In this document: positions 14,221-27,968 of the stretch, piece after piece
How positions within the stretch are numbered: the first letter of the stretch is position 1
How the letters are laid out: the number at the start of each line of letters is the position of its first letter
NCBI GenBank assembly: GCA_022605955.1
Contig: JAKCOZ010000001.1
Location: 102,394,211-102,458,210, forward strand
From: Rallus limicola
Taxonomy: Eukaryota > Chordata > Aves > Gruiformes > Rallidae
Reading direction: 5' to 3'
Length of the DNA: 64,000 bases
Translations under genes and position numbers: made by a program
The notes under the pieces: model-generated
What the model was told of the DNA's origin: nothing
Databases searched by the model: none
The model's input: only the letters and a program-made list of their open reading frames with translations

Positions 14221-14880
14221 TTTCTTCTTTAAAGGAGGAATCTTTTTTCTCAAAGGAGGAACAAAAGGGAAAAAATCATAAGTAGCATAACTCTATTACC
14301 TATAAATGTTGTCCCAAAAGTGTTGTCATTACCCGATGTGCAGTACACCAATATACACTGAGCAGAGGTATTTGATTTAATCGATGTCTGCGCAAAGATG
14401 GGTGCTAGGTGGTAATCCCACATAGCTAGCCCACTACAGACAGAATTTACAACCCATTTATCTTGTTACAGGATTAGAAAAACCTGCCTAAATTTACACT
14501 AATTAGATAGTAATTACCATATTATCTACTATGGGTCACGAATATTCAAATTAAGATGCATGCTCCCTGAAGGAGGGTGTGTGTCATTTGCATAGTCCTT
14601 TAATTGGGTAGGTGGTCTCAATCTCCCCCTGCCACCTTCACCCTTCCCCTTGTTACTGTCAATTTTTCTTGACTTCAGGCCTCTCTGCCCACCCCTCAGC
14701 TCTTGGACTTTTGGGACAGGATGTTTCCTCTTTATCAGTCTTTCAGTTCTTCTTCAAGGATACTTTTTTAGCAAAGTGTGCTTTTTATTGGTTCTTTGGT
14801 GGTGTCCCAAAAGCAGATTTCTTAGTGAAGCAAGTTAACCCTTTAACCCTAAATTTAACTCCAAATTAAACAGTGTCTAA
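14221..14880. mobile_element. Possible decayed LTR-retroelement remnant
   Basis: This stretch differs in texture from its surroundings. It holds a block with several CpGs (near 14335-14395), an octamer-type ATTTGCAT (near 14587), and a C-rich pyrimidine block (about 14620-14700) followed by T-rich sequence. That mix is often seen in bird endogenous retrovirus LTRs. An 11-bp direct repeat (tgtcccaaaag at 14310-14320 and 14803-14813) lies inside it. I cannot identify TG...CA ends with a target duplication, a primer binding site or any retroviral frame, so the call is tentative and the borders are approximate. Confidence 0.28.
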
Positions 14881-17800
14881 GCACTAATCCAAACATATTT
14901 CTGTCCCTGTGAGGTGGAAAATTCTTCTTTATATAGATCATAAAGAAGTGCCATAAATTTGCAATTCTAACATTTGTGGCATGATAAATCAGAACTCTTT
15001 TGATATTGAGTTAGCATGATGGGAACTAATGGGTGAATTAGTATGGGAATATTGAATAAGGCATGGTGGGAAAAAATAATGGAAAGGAGGAATATGGAAA
15101 ATATAAACTCTCCAATAGTTAGGTAATGCACTAAAAAGTAGAACATATGAAAACTGTGTCTATACATATATTAAAAAAATTCTCACAGTTGCTGCCAGGA
15201 ATCCTAACTTTGCCCAGAGCTCTGAAGCATTATACACGCAGGCTCTGGTATGGGCCTTTCCAAGGAACTGACCTGCAGCTATGACTGGGCAGCTCAGAAT
15301 AAATAGACCTGTGTGCAACACGGGCAATATATGAATCTTATCTTTAATTTCTAAGGGTGAATTATGCCATTATTTACACAATAACAGAGAAGAAGAGAAA
15401 GGTCTGCAATAGAACTAGAGGAAAAACTATTAACAAGCTTTTTTTAAATAGTTCTTTTCCCCTGAAGAAATATCTATATTCCACATATTTCTTCAGTTTG
15501 AAAGTTCTGGGGCTTTTTTTAGTTACCCTTTCTATTCTTAATAAAAAAAATTTAATTACAATTGCCATCTATCCTGAGGAAGTTATCTTAATTCAAGGAA
15601 GTTTTAAACAGATGTTATGTGTATAACTACATGCCAGAAGTATCACTCTCAACAGGAATAATACATCCAAACTTAGTGTGAAGTGTTTCCTTGATTGTTC
15701 CTGAAAGCTTGTCTCTTAGCATTTGCTAAATAGATATATAAAAATATTCTGAACATCACAGGTATGAATAAACACATGCTCATTACATGTCTCAAAGCTG
15801 GAAAAATGTTCATAACTTGTCAATATCAATGAGCATCTTACAAGCCCGTCTTTATAAGAAACTTGATACTTGGAAGAGAATGGGAAGAAACTGTTTCACA
15901 AAGAACACAATTTCTCATAATTTATTAATTCTTTTTACTGTAATATTGCTTCTCTACAATAAAATATTTTAAAAAGTAGTAAAAACATATTACATCCAGA
16001 TGACACTTAAATGTTATTATGGCTTTCAAAATCTAATAGGATAAAAATATAGGATAATTATCCCATATTAGATTAAAAACAAACCATAATGTATAAAATT
16101 GCATTCACCTTTTACAAACAAATCATTAGGAGAACAATAATGAAAGATATTAGTTCTTCGAATCATTGCTCTGCAAGCTGAAAACAATTTCTACAAGAGT
16201 TATGTGATTTACTGGCCATGTATTATTAACAAAACAACCCAATTTAAACAGAAATAAATCCATTGTGTTCTGAGGATGAAAGAATTATGAATTGTTATAA
16301 AATATAATTTCTCTGAATTGAGCAGCATCCAAACCAATTTTACAAGCAACATCTGTGGAAAAAAAATCGCATGGCAAAAAGAATTTAGAAACAAGAGCAA
16401 CAACAGAGTTGGGGAATGGATGTTCTGGAATAATGCCTTTTTGTCTTCCAGAGCAAATACTTGGTGTCAACATAGACAAACAAACATGTGCCTGACTCAA
16501 CATTTTGAGTGCTGAACTTCTAAATCAGTGACAATATGTATTAATGGCATTCAAATTGATTTTTTTTCAGTCAGTTGCTAATTTTTACTTTTTAAGTATG
16601 CTGTTTCACAAAAATAAGGAATTTATGCAATTTTTTATTTTTCTTCAAAGTTTGAAATCCCTGGTAGTGTCAATTAAGTTTCCATACTTTTTCTGTGGGC
16701 AAAACAATCAAAAACTGAACAGTTTATTTGTTTTAAAAAGAAGGCTGCGAATTGCATTCACAATGTAGGTGTCATGAAAACAAAGAAGGAAAGGGCTTTC
16801 TGTGACAGAGATACGAAAACTTCTACAGCAAACCCTTAAAATATTAACAAGATAAACATGAACAAACAGTGAGCACAAGTAAGTTAAGAATTAAAATATG
16901 GTGCAGTGGCTTCCCTTGATTTTATTGCTGTATCCTCACATACACTAACTTGAGTCAAGATGCTTAAGTTTCATGAAAAAAGACATCAAGAAACAATCAA
17001 GCCTCACAACCCCTAACCCCAGAAACAGGTGGCTATGTTGCACAACACAAAAGAGGTAGAGTGAAATAAGGGGAGAAAAATAATTTACAAATTTTCCTCA
17101 CTTCTTTTTGATGGGTGCATTGAGAAGACTTGTAAAAATATGTAAATGGAAATCACCTAGTTTATGTAATGCTGTGTTCTTTGTGTGTACTTCCTTTAAA
17201 AGGCCTTTACAAAATATATACTTAGGTATTTTGTAAACTGTATCACTGACTATGCTATCACTTTAATTTATGTGACACTTCCTCCAAAATCTCCTTCCAC
17301 CCAGTATTGCTCTCCAATACTCTAGTGAGGAGTGTGAGGTAGTCAGGTTCCTATCAAAGCTTTCCAGCCTGGCATAAAGGAAAATAACAGTTTATGATTT
17401 TCTCAAGCCTGGAGGTGGTTAATGAATAAAAGCTTGATTATACTTTAGGAGAACTGACTTCTTGGGGATTCCTTCATCTCAGAATCATACAGGTCTTCAT
17501 GGCTGTCATGTACCAGGGGCATGAGTCACTGCGTGCCTCATACTGTGCACTCCCATTTATCTATATGGCTCACAGGAGAGATTTTCATATGCTCTGGGGT
17601 GCAGACAGCCGGTTCTGCCCCTTGAGGTCTGCACCAGCATTCTCAGACATAGGTACAAGGCAGCAGCCAGAGCCAGTGAACAAGTGGAAATGCTGGTTCA
17701 GAAATCAGTGTCTCCCAGATTGCTCCAATCACCAGGTTTGGATGAGCTAAACACAAAAAGGTGTAGAACAAAACTGAGGCTCCCTGCAGTATCATTCTCC

Positions 17801-20800
17801 CCACAGAGAAGCCTCACTCCTGTCAAAAAACAGTTCTCTGTAAGCATACTCACTTTCTTTCCTTCTTCTGTGCTCCCTATTCTTCGGCCCCTTCCCACTG
17901 TCATTTCACCCAATCTGCCAGGAATGCAGCAGATCTGCACTTCAAGGCTTTAAAGGGGAATATCACCCTTCCTCTGTCCTCAGCCCTCCACAGAAAGGAT
18001 GGAAGAAAATAGTTCCTCTACCTTTTTTTGGTGGCATGGACAGAAGTAAAAAGATTCCCCTGCTCCTGCTCCTATTGCACCTGTACATTATGAATGATTT
18101 CATTTTTGTTTTCCCCAAAGCCTCTACTGCATCAGTTGGTGCTCTCAGGTCCCAGAGAGAGGGCTGATGAAGAAATAAGGCCATTACTAATCTCTCAAGA
18201 ATGGTGAGAATGCTTCTGCTTTCCATTTTATAGCTGGGCTTTGTTACTGTGTTTATATTTGATATTTTTGTTTGAAGAAAATTGACCATGATGACTGGGC
18301 AGACAGTTCTCCTATTTTCTCGTAAAATGATTTCAGGGACAGTATAGACTCATCTTTCTTGGGCTACCTGAGTCTACAAACTGAAAAAGCTCTCCTTTTG
18401 CTGATCTAATGATTTACAGGCAACAGGTATATCCTCTTATCCATTTCTTGGAAGTAAAAAATCATAAGAAACATGATTTTTCATGTACAGGTGTATGAAA
18501 ACAACCAAACAAACCAATCACCACAATCTCTCAGGTATAGTCAATCTTTGTGAAATTTGGAGTTTCCATTCTTAAACAAGAAAGGGCTAGAATTTTTCTC
18601 AATGAAAAAATATGCTAGCACAATTTCAATGTTTAAGCTCAGGATATTTCGGGGTACTTCCTTTATCCTCCTTCTAGGAATTTTATCCCACACATTATCC
18701 TTTTTCTGGTATTCCCCCACAAATCAACCTAGTGAAACAAAAAACCAAAACCAACAACAACAAAAAATGTGTAGGAACAGGGATATCTGACTCAAGAAGA
18801 AAGAATTTCAACAGTGTTATGAATGTTGAAGACAGTTTTACAAAGGAAGCAAAGGGCAATTTCTGTAGTGGATAACACTATGAGGTCCACTAGTTACATG
18901 GGTGTCTACAGTATCTCTCCAAAAACAAAGAAAAAAGAGTGCAAGTCAAAATTTGAAGAAGTAAAACTTGTTTTCTTTTATTTTTGCTATCTGAAGTCTC
19001 CAGTACTTGCCCTGTTCCTTTGGGGTGGTACAATATTGAGACATTGACATGCAATTCCCCATGTTCCTTAAAAGCTGAAACTTAATCTCTTTGTTCTTGC
19101 TTTTTGAAGTTTTATCTCAGTACTCTGTGGATGATGCACAATAACAGTTACGTTTTCCCAATCCCTTTCTGAACTCTGAATAGGAATACTTCTGAGTCTT
19201 GCTTACACAGACCTTCATATTTTGTTCTCTCATCTGCAAGGAAGGGAATGCCTCCATTTATTCCCAGGATTTTCACATCTTTCCCACAAAGTTTGTAACT
19301 CATGACATCTTGAGCAGCTTAGCTCAGCCTGGAGAATTAAGTTAGATCTCAGTGTTACAAAGTTGCACATTTGTTTGCCATTTATGAAAACTACAAACAG
19401 CTGAGACTTTAAGAAGTCTATTGGCAAGCATCAGACTGACAACATCATTGACATGCCTACATTTCTGAAACATTCAGCAGGTAATTTAGATGTTCCTGAC
19501 ACTTAGCATAGGTTTCACACAGAAGCTTTACCTTTCTAGAAAATAAACCGTCCCTTTTAATTCTCTCAGATGCTACTTGGTACATGGAGTTGAAACTGTG
19601 CTCAAGGTGACTTGTGTGGGGGAAAAAATACCAGTGTTGGACTTACCTGTCTCACTTTTCTAGAATGCCTAACACTGCTGTGAGATGCTGTATAGAGAGT
19701 ATTTTTCTAGATAAACTAGCTCCTGTTGAAATGTACACAGGCACAAGGCATGCAGCTTGGTTTTATTTGTTTCTAAACCACCTGAAGATGTTCAGTAAAT
19801 TGCCCCAGGGATCACTATTTATATACAAACTTTAACATAATTTGTCAAATCGCTTCTGGTATGCCACTAGCAAATCATTCAGCAGGATATTCTTAGTTCT
19901 GTTCTTTACAAATGTTGTCAGGGTAAAATACTTGGTGCTAAATATGGAAAACTAGGAAGAAAACTATTAGGAAATTACACACCTGACCAGAAAAATGTGT
20001 TTGTCAAAGTTTTCTACCTACCTGTTTTCTACATGCTCAGAAAATCTTGACGACACTATTCTGCCAGGCCTCTGTGGCCTTTAAGCTTTTTCAGATACTG
20101 ATGGGATACATGAACAGTTTCTTTTTCTAAAAGGACAGAATAACGGGGATATTTGATCTATATTTGTCACACTTTCAAAGTGTCAGGCCTTTCTGATGGG
20201 TTCCTCAGTATTATCGCTTACTTGTGGAAATAGGACTCAGAAGCTTTATCACTCCTCTGAGCTGGGGGAGTGACCCAGACTCCTTATCCCAGCCTTCTAA
20301 AAACACTGCAGTCTTTATTTCTGCCATCCTTTCAGGCTTAGGGAATGATGGGTTGCAAAGACACTGCTACTTCTGCTCCTGGTTTTACCAGGGATGTGCA
20401 GAAGTTCAGTAGTCATCTCCTCAACAAGGACAATTCCAAAGGAAAAGTGCCTGTGCCATATCAGGACAATCCATCATTCCTCTTTTGAAAACAACAGGAT
20501 AATGGCAACTTTTTACAATTGCTTACAGCTACGTTAAATCTGACAATGGTTTGCCGTTACTGGAGTGTTAGTGAAAAGGAAATAACCCTTCATGGGAACA
20601 AAACAATTAGGAGCTTTGGCAATGTCTCAGATGGACTGGAATCATCTATATGTTACATTTTCAGAGTCAGGTCTTCCTTGAGAGAAACTGAGTGACCCTG
20701 GTGCAAACAGTACAGACAATATTAATGCCTGCTACATCCTTTAGGGCTATATTGTCTCCACCTCTGAGACAATATACAGTTCTCCAGTGATGCTGCCACT

Positions 20801-21673
20801 GTTCCTTGACTCTGGACAGTCTGCTACTGCTTCAGAATTAACAGAAGTAACTTTTGATCACTTTAGAAGAGATGTCTCAATAATTTAAAGACTTCTCCCA
20901 GTCTTTTTGCATGAAATATATTCCATCCAGACCCAAATATTGCTTCCTCATTGACCCAAGGGCATGCAATGGTCTTTTTAATCTGACATGCAAAGGTACA
21001 GTCATACAATTGACACATTGTTTGGTTTGAAGAACAGGTGTATGGATTTTCCTAAAACTTTTCAAGGATGCTAAACATAAGTCAGGGAAGTATTATGAAA
21101 ACACACCTGTGTCCTCAGGTGAAAAAACCCTCAGCATGCATCAAAGCAGCTCAGGAAAAAAAAAAGATAAAATCACTGATTTTTTTTTTGAAACTACAGA
21201 TAGGCAAATGTTGATCTTTTCTGTACAAGCAACTAGACACATAAGTGCAAGAATGCATATAAAACTAAAATGTAAATTTAAACTCAAATTACCTTTGTGT
21301 AAAAAAATACAATTTTAAGAAATTGCATAGTGCTGCAGGAGGGAGTGAGTTTTGTTAGCCATTAGCAAAGAATCTACTATGTAGGATATGAACAAGGTTT
21401 TGAAAGATGACTCACAGACTCACAGAGTGGTAATATTAAACCTCATTTTACATTTCTGAATGTTCTGAATAGTAAGAGATCTTGCAGTGAGACCTCCAAA
21501 GTACTTGTATGATGAAAGAACATGCATCTTCTTTATAAAGTGGCTTATGTGATTTGAGGTCTGTTATCTCTTTAGTAGTCAATAAGACTTAACTGCTTCT
21601 GAAACTTTTGCTCATTTCTTTTTAAGTGGAGATGAATTTCTGTAGCCAACATTTCAGTTTTCCTAAACAAGCT
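14881..21673. other. Unique AT-rich sequence, no supported gene
   Basis: No repeat family recognised. A locally GC-richer patch at about 17480-17950 carries two plus-strand frames and one minus-strand frame of 80-89 codons that overlap each other. None has a recognisable domain. The rest is A/T-rich with short homopolymers and no paired splice signals that I would defend. Confidence 0.5.
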
Positions 21674-21739
21674 ACCCTAAGAAGATTTCTAAAATTAAGT
21701 TGAAACACCCTAAGAGGGTTTCTAAAATGAATTTGAAAT
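21674..21739. repeat. 33-bp tandem duplication (2 copies)
   Basis: Two adjacent 33-bp units (21674-21706 and 21707-21739) both begin 'accctaaga' and share 'tttctaaaat' and 'ttgaaa'. By eye 28 of 33 positions match. The units abut with no spacer. It is a local duplication with no coding meaning seen. Confidence 0.85.
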
Positions 21740-23771
21740 GAGTATCCCTGAGGGAGGAAGAAGAACAGAATGTAAGAAAGAAGAGTATGCTCGAAAATCT
21801 ATAGTTTCATATCAAAAAGTGTTGACTGAATCCTTTAGTAATTATTTGACTGTGCTGAACTCTTGCATTAAATGTCTTCAAAGTTTTTTCATTTGTGAAG
21901 CTGAGCACATTGCCAGAATCTATTGACTTGAAAGAGTTTTTTCCATTGTCTTCAGGTTTCACTCCACAGGCTCTGTGTGACCTCACGTCTGTTTCCATAC
22001 AAAGTTGCCATGGAGCTTTCTTGTGATGGAAAGCTCAAACAAGCTAAGACAGAAAACATGAATGTGGATCAGTATTCTGGAAAAAATTACTAGATACCAT
22101 TTGACTTCTAGCGGATATATCAGAATTAAAATTAAATACAGAAAAAAAGACATGTGCATACTTGCCTGATACTGAAATTAAAATGGGGGAAAATGGATAT
22201 TTGCTGAATAAGAATCTGGTATGTGAAATTATTCTCTTCATGTGAATGTTACCCAATGTATGGCAGTGAAAGACCATAGTCCAAAAAGACCTATTTTTAA
22301 AAGTAAATCAGTAATAAATAGTAGAATCTAGCACTAACAGACCAGTATTGCAGAATAGAATACGCCATTCCTTTCACTGTCTCTAATTGCATAAGAGTAC
22401 TAACCATAGACTGAAAAAGATTGAAAATGTTAATTCTGAGATGAGCAAAGATGTGGCCTAAAATCAGAAATATATGTTTACACATTCAAAGCCACTGAAT
22501 TTTATTGCTGTAACAAGTCAAAAGGATAGGGAATAAGGAAAGAAAGGCATTAAAATGTATTTTTTATTTCCGGGATTTTATCTTCAGTCATATTCTTACA
22601 TCCCTTTTTGAATTCAAAAGCAGATGGAACCAACTTTATCTTTTTCTGTGTAAGATTAACTTTTCCTCTAAAGTTCACTATGAAAGTTTTATAGATGCCT
22701 GGGAGAAAGTGCATTTACGTCTACCCAAGAGAATCTGACCAACATGAATTCCTTCTTAACATCTCCTGCTAATGAAAAGTAAAGTAGCAGTAAGGTCTAA
22801 TAACACCTCCTAGGATTCTGCAGATCAGTCACAATTGAATGCAAAATATGTCCAAATTTGCTTCAATCCTGGTTTAATTACAGCCCCAAATTTTGGCCTT
22901 GCTTCAAACAAAATTTCAGAAGACCCGGGCTGAGTTCAGAGGAAACCACCTTGCAGAGCATAGGAGACTACTCTAATACGTGTGTATAAAGGATGAGGGA
23001 TTTACAGTTTTGGAACTCACCCAAGCCAAATTTGGAAGGTATCACTGAATTTTTCTTTGAACCCTGCACTTAAAGCAAACTGGTGAAATTACAGGTGCGT
23101 CAAAACCAGTGCAAAAACTTGTTTCTGTATCCTCTTCTGAACCCACAACATTTCAGCATTTTAAATCCATACAAAATAGATGCACATGGTTCTAGAAGGG
23201 CAGGAGTAAAGGCCTCAATAAAGGCAGTGGCCTAACTCGGTCATTTTTGATAGTGAAGTGTGCAATGGAAGGCTGGATTAGAATGAATATTGGGATGATT
23301 TAAAATGCACTGAGGCACCTATGCATGGCAAAGATTGGTTTAGTCTGAGGCATTTTCCATAGGCTAGGAAAACAGTTTTTTCACTGAACTGTATTCAGAT
23401 AATATCTCAGTGAGAACAATGTGGAAATGGGTCTCCCAGGTACTGCAGGTATGCTGATATTTTACACTTTCAAAAGATATTAACTTCTACATTTAGCCAA
23501 GGTATGTCATCAGCTCTGCTGGTCACTGAAGAGCGGTCTCTAACATTCTCAATGTCCAATAACAATAGCACTGTCCCTCTTTAGAGAATATGTGTTAAAC
23601 ATCTTGATAGACATGTATATCTAAGAAGACTGTTAGTGAATCATTTGAAAGGGCATCTTTTTAATGTTCACTTACAAATAACATCACACTCAATTTGCAA
23701 ATGGTAAATCAAAGGAGAAGTTTCTTGTTAGCTGTCAACAACAAAAAGCTCTTAGTTCCTTTAAGGATCTG

Positions 23772-23802
23772 GGACCACTATATATATATATGGACCACTA
23801 TA
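23772..23802. repeat. TA microsatellite bracketed by an 11-bp direct repeat
   Basis: The 11-mer 'ggaccactata' occurs at 23772-23782 and again at 23792-23802, with the alternating TA tract extending from the first copy. This is most simply explained by replication slippage around the TA run. Confidence 0.8.
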
Positions 23803-25077
23803 CTTTCTCCTCTATTCCAAATTTTGTGCAGCTCTGACATTTCTTAAAGCTGTGCAAGAATGTGCAAAGATGGTGCTGGATGTATTCTACCACAGTGGTA
23901 AAACATCCGTAATCTCTTGAAGGATGAATATTCTTCCCCGCATTTAGGATGCCAAGGTCCTTCCATCTCCTGAAACAGACAGATACAACAAAAATGGTTT
24001 CCCTGTCTGCTCTGGCAAAACTGAGGAAGTATTGTGCAGAGACCATGTTTAGTAATTTGCTAGGACATAAAACTGCAATGCAACTTACTTCATCTAGTCT
24101 AACAGCAAAATGATGTTTAATCTGTAAGTCTACAGACAAGATTTTTGCCAATTTATTTCCTTCTTTCTCTGCCAGGCTTTGGCTTTGATAAAGCGTTGAA
24201 AAAATTGAAGAAGAGCCAATTCTAAATGAGGTGTTATGCCACTGTCTTTGATGAATGAAAACATCGGTTTTAAGGCTTGTGTTTCAACAGTGTCAGGATG
24301 TTGTAGATAATAAATAAGTAGCAAATAAAATGATAAATTAATAGCTATTACAACAAATAGAATAGAAAATTTCAAGATAGCCAAGGTTATCCATTGTTCC
24401 ATGAACACAGACTTTGTTTATGGTGCAATATTTGTGTTCTATAACTATTTTTTGAACATGTAGCCATAGCTTTTGAAATACGAAATATGAATAGTTGCCG
24501 ATGCAGGAACACTATCTGAATATCAACTGACTTGAAGCGTCTTGTTACAGTACTTTTACTGCTCAGAAATTATTAAAAGTGTCTGCATTTAAAAAAAAAA
24601 AGCATAAACCTGCTCAAAGCACAGAGATATTTGAACTTTTTACATTTGGATAATATAACACTGATATAGGTGAATAGTAGATCCTTAAAATTTATTTTAA
24701 ACAAAAGAAAAAATAAATCTCGAGTCCTTTTGATTTACATTGTCTGGATACTTTTTTTGAGAATAATTTTGTGGAATACTTAGGGAATTTTTTTAATGCA
24801 TTTTCCAGTACTATGTATGTTACAAGGTGAACACTTAATAAACCCTCATTGTTACTCACTTTTTATTTTGATTTCTAGTATTTTAGAGATACTTGTTAAA
24901 AGCCAAGCCTTTACAAATTTGTTACTCCCTATTCTATACTCTCCAGTACAAGTCTGACCCTTTAATTTTTTCCACAGTGTTTCTGGGTATCATTTTCGCT
25001 ATACAGAACTTCACTCTGTTTAAATGTCATGTTGTAGTCCTTTTTTCTTACTTTTGCTTCTCTGTCTTCTCTATTAG

Positions 25078-25232
25078 ACAGAATATCATCCTGCAAATCT
25101 CTATCCTGAATTTAAAAATACTTGAGTGAGTTTTAATGAAGAAGCAGTGGAGAGATGAACTCCGGAATAAGTTCCATCGATGTTGTCATGATGCTACAGT
25201 GCTATGCAGAATACAAAAAGAAAGACTGAAGT
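25078..25232 (+). other. Candidate non-coding exon (splice-site pair)
   Basis: A long pyrimidine tract (about 25040-25073) ends in 'ctattag', an excellent 3' splice site at 25076-25077. The sequence then runs 155 bp to 'gtaagtat' at 25233, a near-consensus 5' splice site. All three forward frames hit a stop within the first 60 bases, so a spliced exon here could only be untranslated or part of a long non-coding RNA. Part of it (25136-25246) is a short open frame of 36 codons rich in Arg, Lys and Cys that reads through the donor. I do not recognise it. Such splice-site pairs also arise by chance, so without RNA evidence this is only a candidate. Confidence 0.2.
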
Positions 25233-26726
25233 GTAAGTATTTTTAAGCTCTAGAGTCTTGCTGACATTAGGTTACATTGAATTATTATATTTGTTGCCTC
25301 TGATATTAAAGCTGTCTAGAGTTGATTTAAATTAGATATTTGGAATTATAGTTGTATTTCCCAATATTAAGATATATATGCTAAAGCCTTTTTCTTTCTG
25401 TGTCACAAAGAAATATTTTTTGCTTCATTGTCAACATATTGAAAAAATAGTACACAAAGTCTGAATCCAGTGTTATCAAATTTCTGGTTTCAAAAAGTGT
25501 GTTAATTTGCAAATAAGTATAAACGTAGGATAGTCTTGCTGAAATCAATGTAAAGTTTGGCTCCTGCTTAGTAACATAGCTGGATCTGATCCCAAGAGAC
25601 TATTAAGAAATTAAGTGCAGCAGAAGACATTTTAAAATTTGAATAAAGATATTTCAAGTGTTCACCTGCACAGTGCACTCATCTAAACACCAGGAAATGG
25701 CATCCACAGGTGATATGTACAAAAGTACCCCAAAGGGAGAGACACAGAGTCCATAAGGGTATTAAATAAGACTTAGCACTTTCTCATAAGTGTTTTTGAA
25801 CATGCTACATAGAAGTTCCTTAGAATAACGGTTAGATAAGATCTACTATGATGTTATATATGAATATAAAAATGGATCAGTAAGGCTACAGGTGAGAGAG
25901 TATAATAAGAGAGAGTGCAGGAGTGGTTGAAAAGAAGTTTTTTGATCAAAATAAAAATTAAAAATTGGTTCATTTTTATCATAAAACTAAAGATGAGGAA
26001 AAAGGAAACCAACAATTGATTGGAAGAATTATTGGTGCCTCTGAAACAGGCTGGCGAGTCACAGTTTTTATGAAGTTTTGCTAAAACATCTAAAAAAACA
26101 GTTTCCCTAAAACATAAATAAAATGTACTAGATTGCCTGGAAAGATGATGAATGTGCCAAGAAACCTAGATTTTTAACTTCTTATCTTGCAAATGGTTTT
26201 CTTTCTCTTGGCTGATGATAGTGAATATTTGTGATTTATGGCACAGAAAATTAACTTGGTATGTGAATGGCTTGACATTCACAATTTCATTGTGGAAAGA
26301 TTCATGCAGATACTTAGCACTGATATTAGCAGTAGTACTCATTTAAAAAAAGATAATAAATTCATAGACTTCAAACAAATGAGCATATATGTAAATTACA
26401 AAATTAATTTTACTGATGATTGAAAAATTCCATTCTTTAAATTCCAATGTTTAAACTTTATTTATCAGTATCTCAATAAGCGATACTAATCACTTGCCTA
26501 TTGAAAGAATAAAGAAGTATGGTTTTGATTATTAATCAGTATTTCTGAACTTGATACTCATCTGTACTACTAAGGAATGTGTCCAAACTATGTTGGATTT
26601 CTAAATATCTAAATATTTATTTTTAGTAAAGTCTCCTCCTTCCTATTTCACCACATGTCACCCAGCCATGAAACCAAGACATCAACAGCTTGCAGCAGGA
26701 CTGTAGATTAAAACTAATCTTCTAGC

Positions 26727-26750
26727 CTGCAAATTTCAATTAATTTGCAG
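26727..26750. promoter_or_regulatory. Inverted repeat of an octamer-like motif
   Basis: Two 9-bp perfect arms, CTGCAAATT and AATTTGCAG, are separated by 6 bp. Each arm contains TGCAAAT, which overlaps the POU-family octamer core (ATGCAAAT lacking its first A). The centre includes an ATTAA homeodomain-type core. A symmetric pair of this kind could bind a POU dimer, but nothing else in the sequence shows that it is an enhancer. Confidence 0.25.
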
Positions 26751-27968
26751 ATATTCTTTCATAAATTGTTCACCAATTTTACTAGAGGTGCTGTGAACAC
26801 TTCCAATCCTAAATGAGCTCTCTTGTGTACTGAAAACAGATTAGTTTTTCCATATTGGGTTCCACTGAGTCCAACATAGTTTGTTCTACTCAATAATGCT
26901 ATCCAAACATATTATTCCATTTATTACTATTTACAATCTAGAGGAGAGTAAAATGTCAAATAAAAATATTGTATAAATGCCTAAAATTCCCAATGGAACA
27001 TACCTTTAAAATGATAGTGAGGAGGCCAGACTCATCCCAGGTGGCTTATGATGTATGCTGTTTGAAAAGGAGAGCTTTAGAATAAAATTTTGGCCTTGTT
27101 CAAGTTGATTGACTTATTCCCTCCTCCTGAAACTTCACATTCTTTATGTTCGTTCTATATTTACTTTGTGCTTGACCTTATAAAGAGAGACCACATAAAT
27201 CTTAGCCTCTGTGTTGTTCTGCTGAAATCAGCAGAACTACTAACAGTTGCATAAAATCAAGCACATGAATATTTGTGGGATCAGAGTCTCACTTGAAGAG
27301 ACCTGTTCCCTACACAAGGAATGTTATCTTCGTATGTGATTTTTAAAGTATGCATGAAGTTGAAAACAGCATTGTGGGCAAACCACATTCCCAAAGCTAC
27401 ACAAGCCCCTTGACCTCATCTGGAAGACCTCAAAGGTCCATTCAATCAATTAAATTTTAAAGACCTGTCTTTTCAGTCTTCTAAGCTCCATTTTTAGGGT
27501 CTGAGGACATGATGAATTCTACACTGGATCAGAGAAGAATAACTACTAAGCATTATACTTATGGTAAAGACAACAAAGGCATTTTGTATTTTAGGATGAA
27601 GCTTATTTACTTGATTTCAGGTCTAAGCTAGCCTTGCTGACTTAAAAACAACGGTGTTAAGTATTGAAAATCAAATAAGCATAATATGTATTTTCTAAAA
27701 AAGGGCAATGCATATGTGTGTAAATACATATCCACATTCATATTCAACAATTACAAAACAAACTTAATGAATATCTTGCCCTGAACTTCTGCTTATAGCT
27801 ATTTATCACACCTTTTTTCCTTTTTTGTTAAACTTTATTGTCATGACTAAGTTTGTATGTATCTTCCAGGTACTTAAAATGCTTTGACAATAATTGAGAT
27901 ATGTAGTAATATTATATTAGTATTCAAATAAACAAATAGCAGTATGCTTCTTGATAGTAATATTGTGT

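Noticed and set aside
14835..14855. Interstitial telomeric repeat (ttaaccctttaaccctaa)
   Set aside because: Only two imperfect units with the wrong spacing, and no array. Short AT-rich coincidence.
17480..17950. GC-richer patch as a CpG-island promoter or exon group
   Set aside because: CpG is still scarce, the frames are short and overlap on both strands, and no splice sites or promoter elements stand out.
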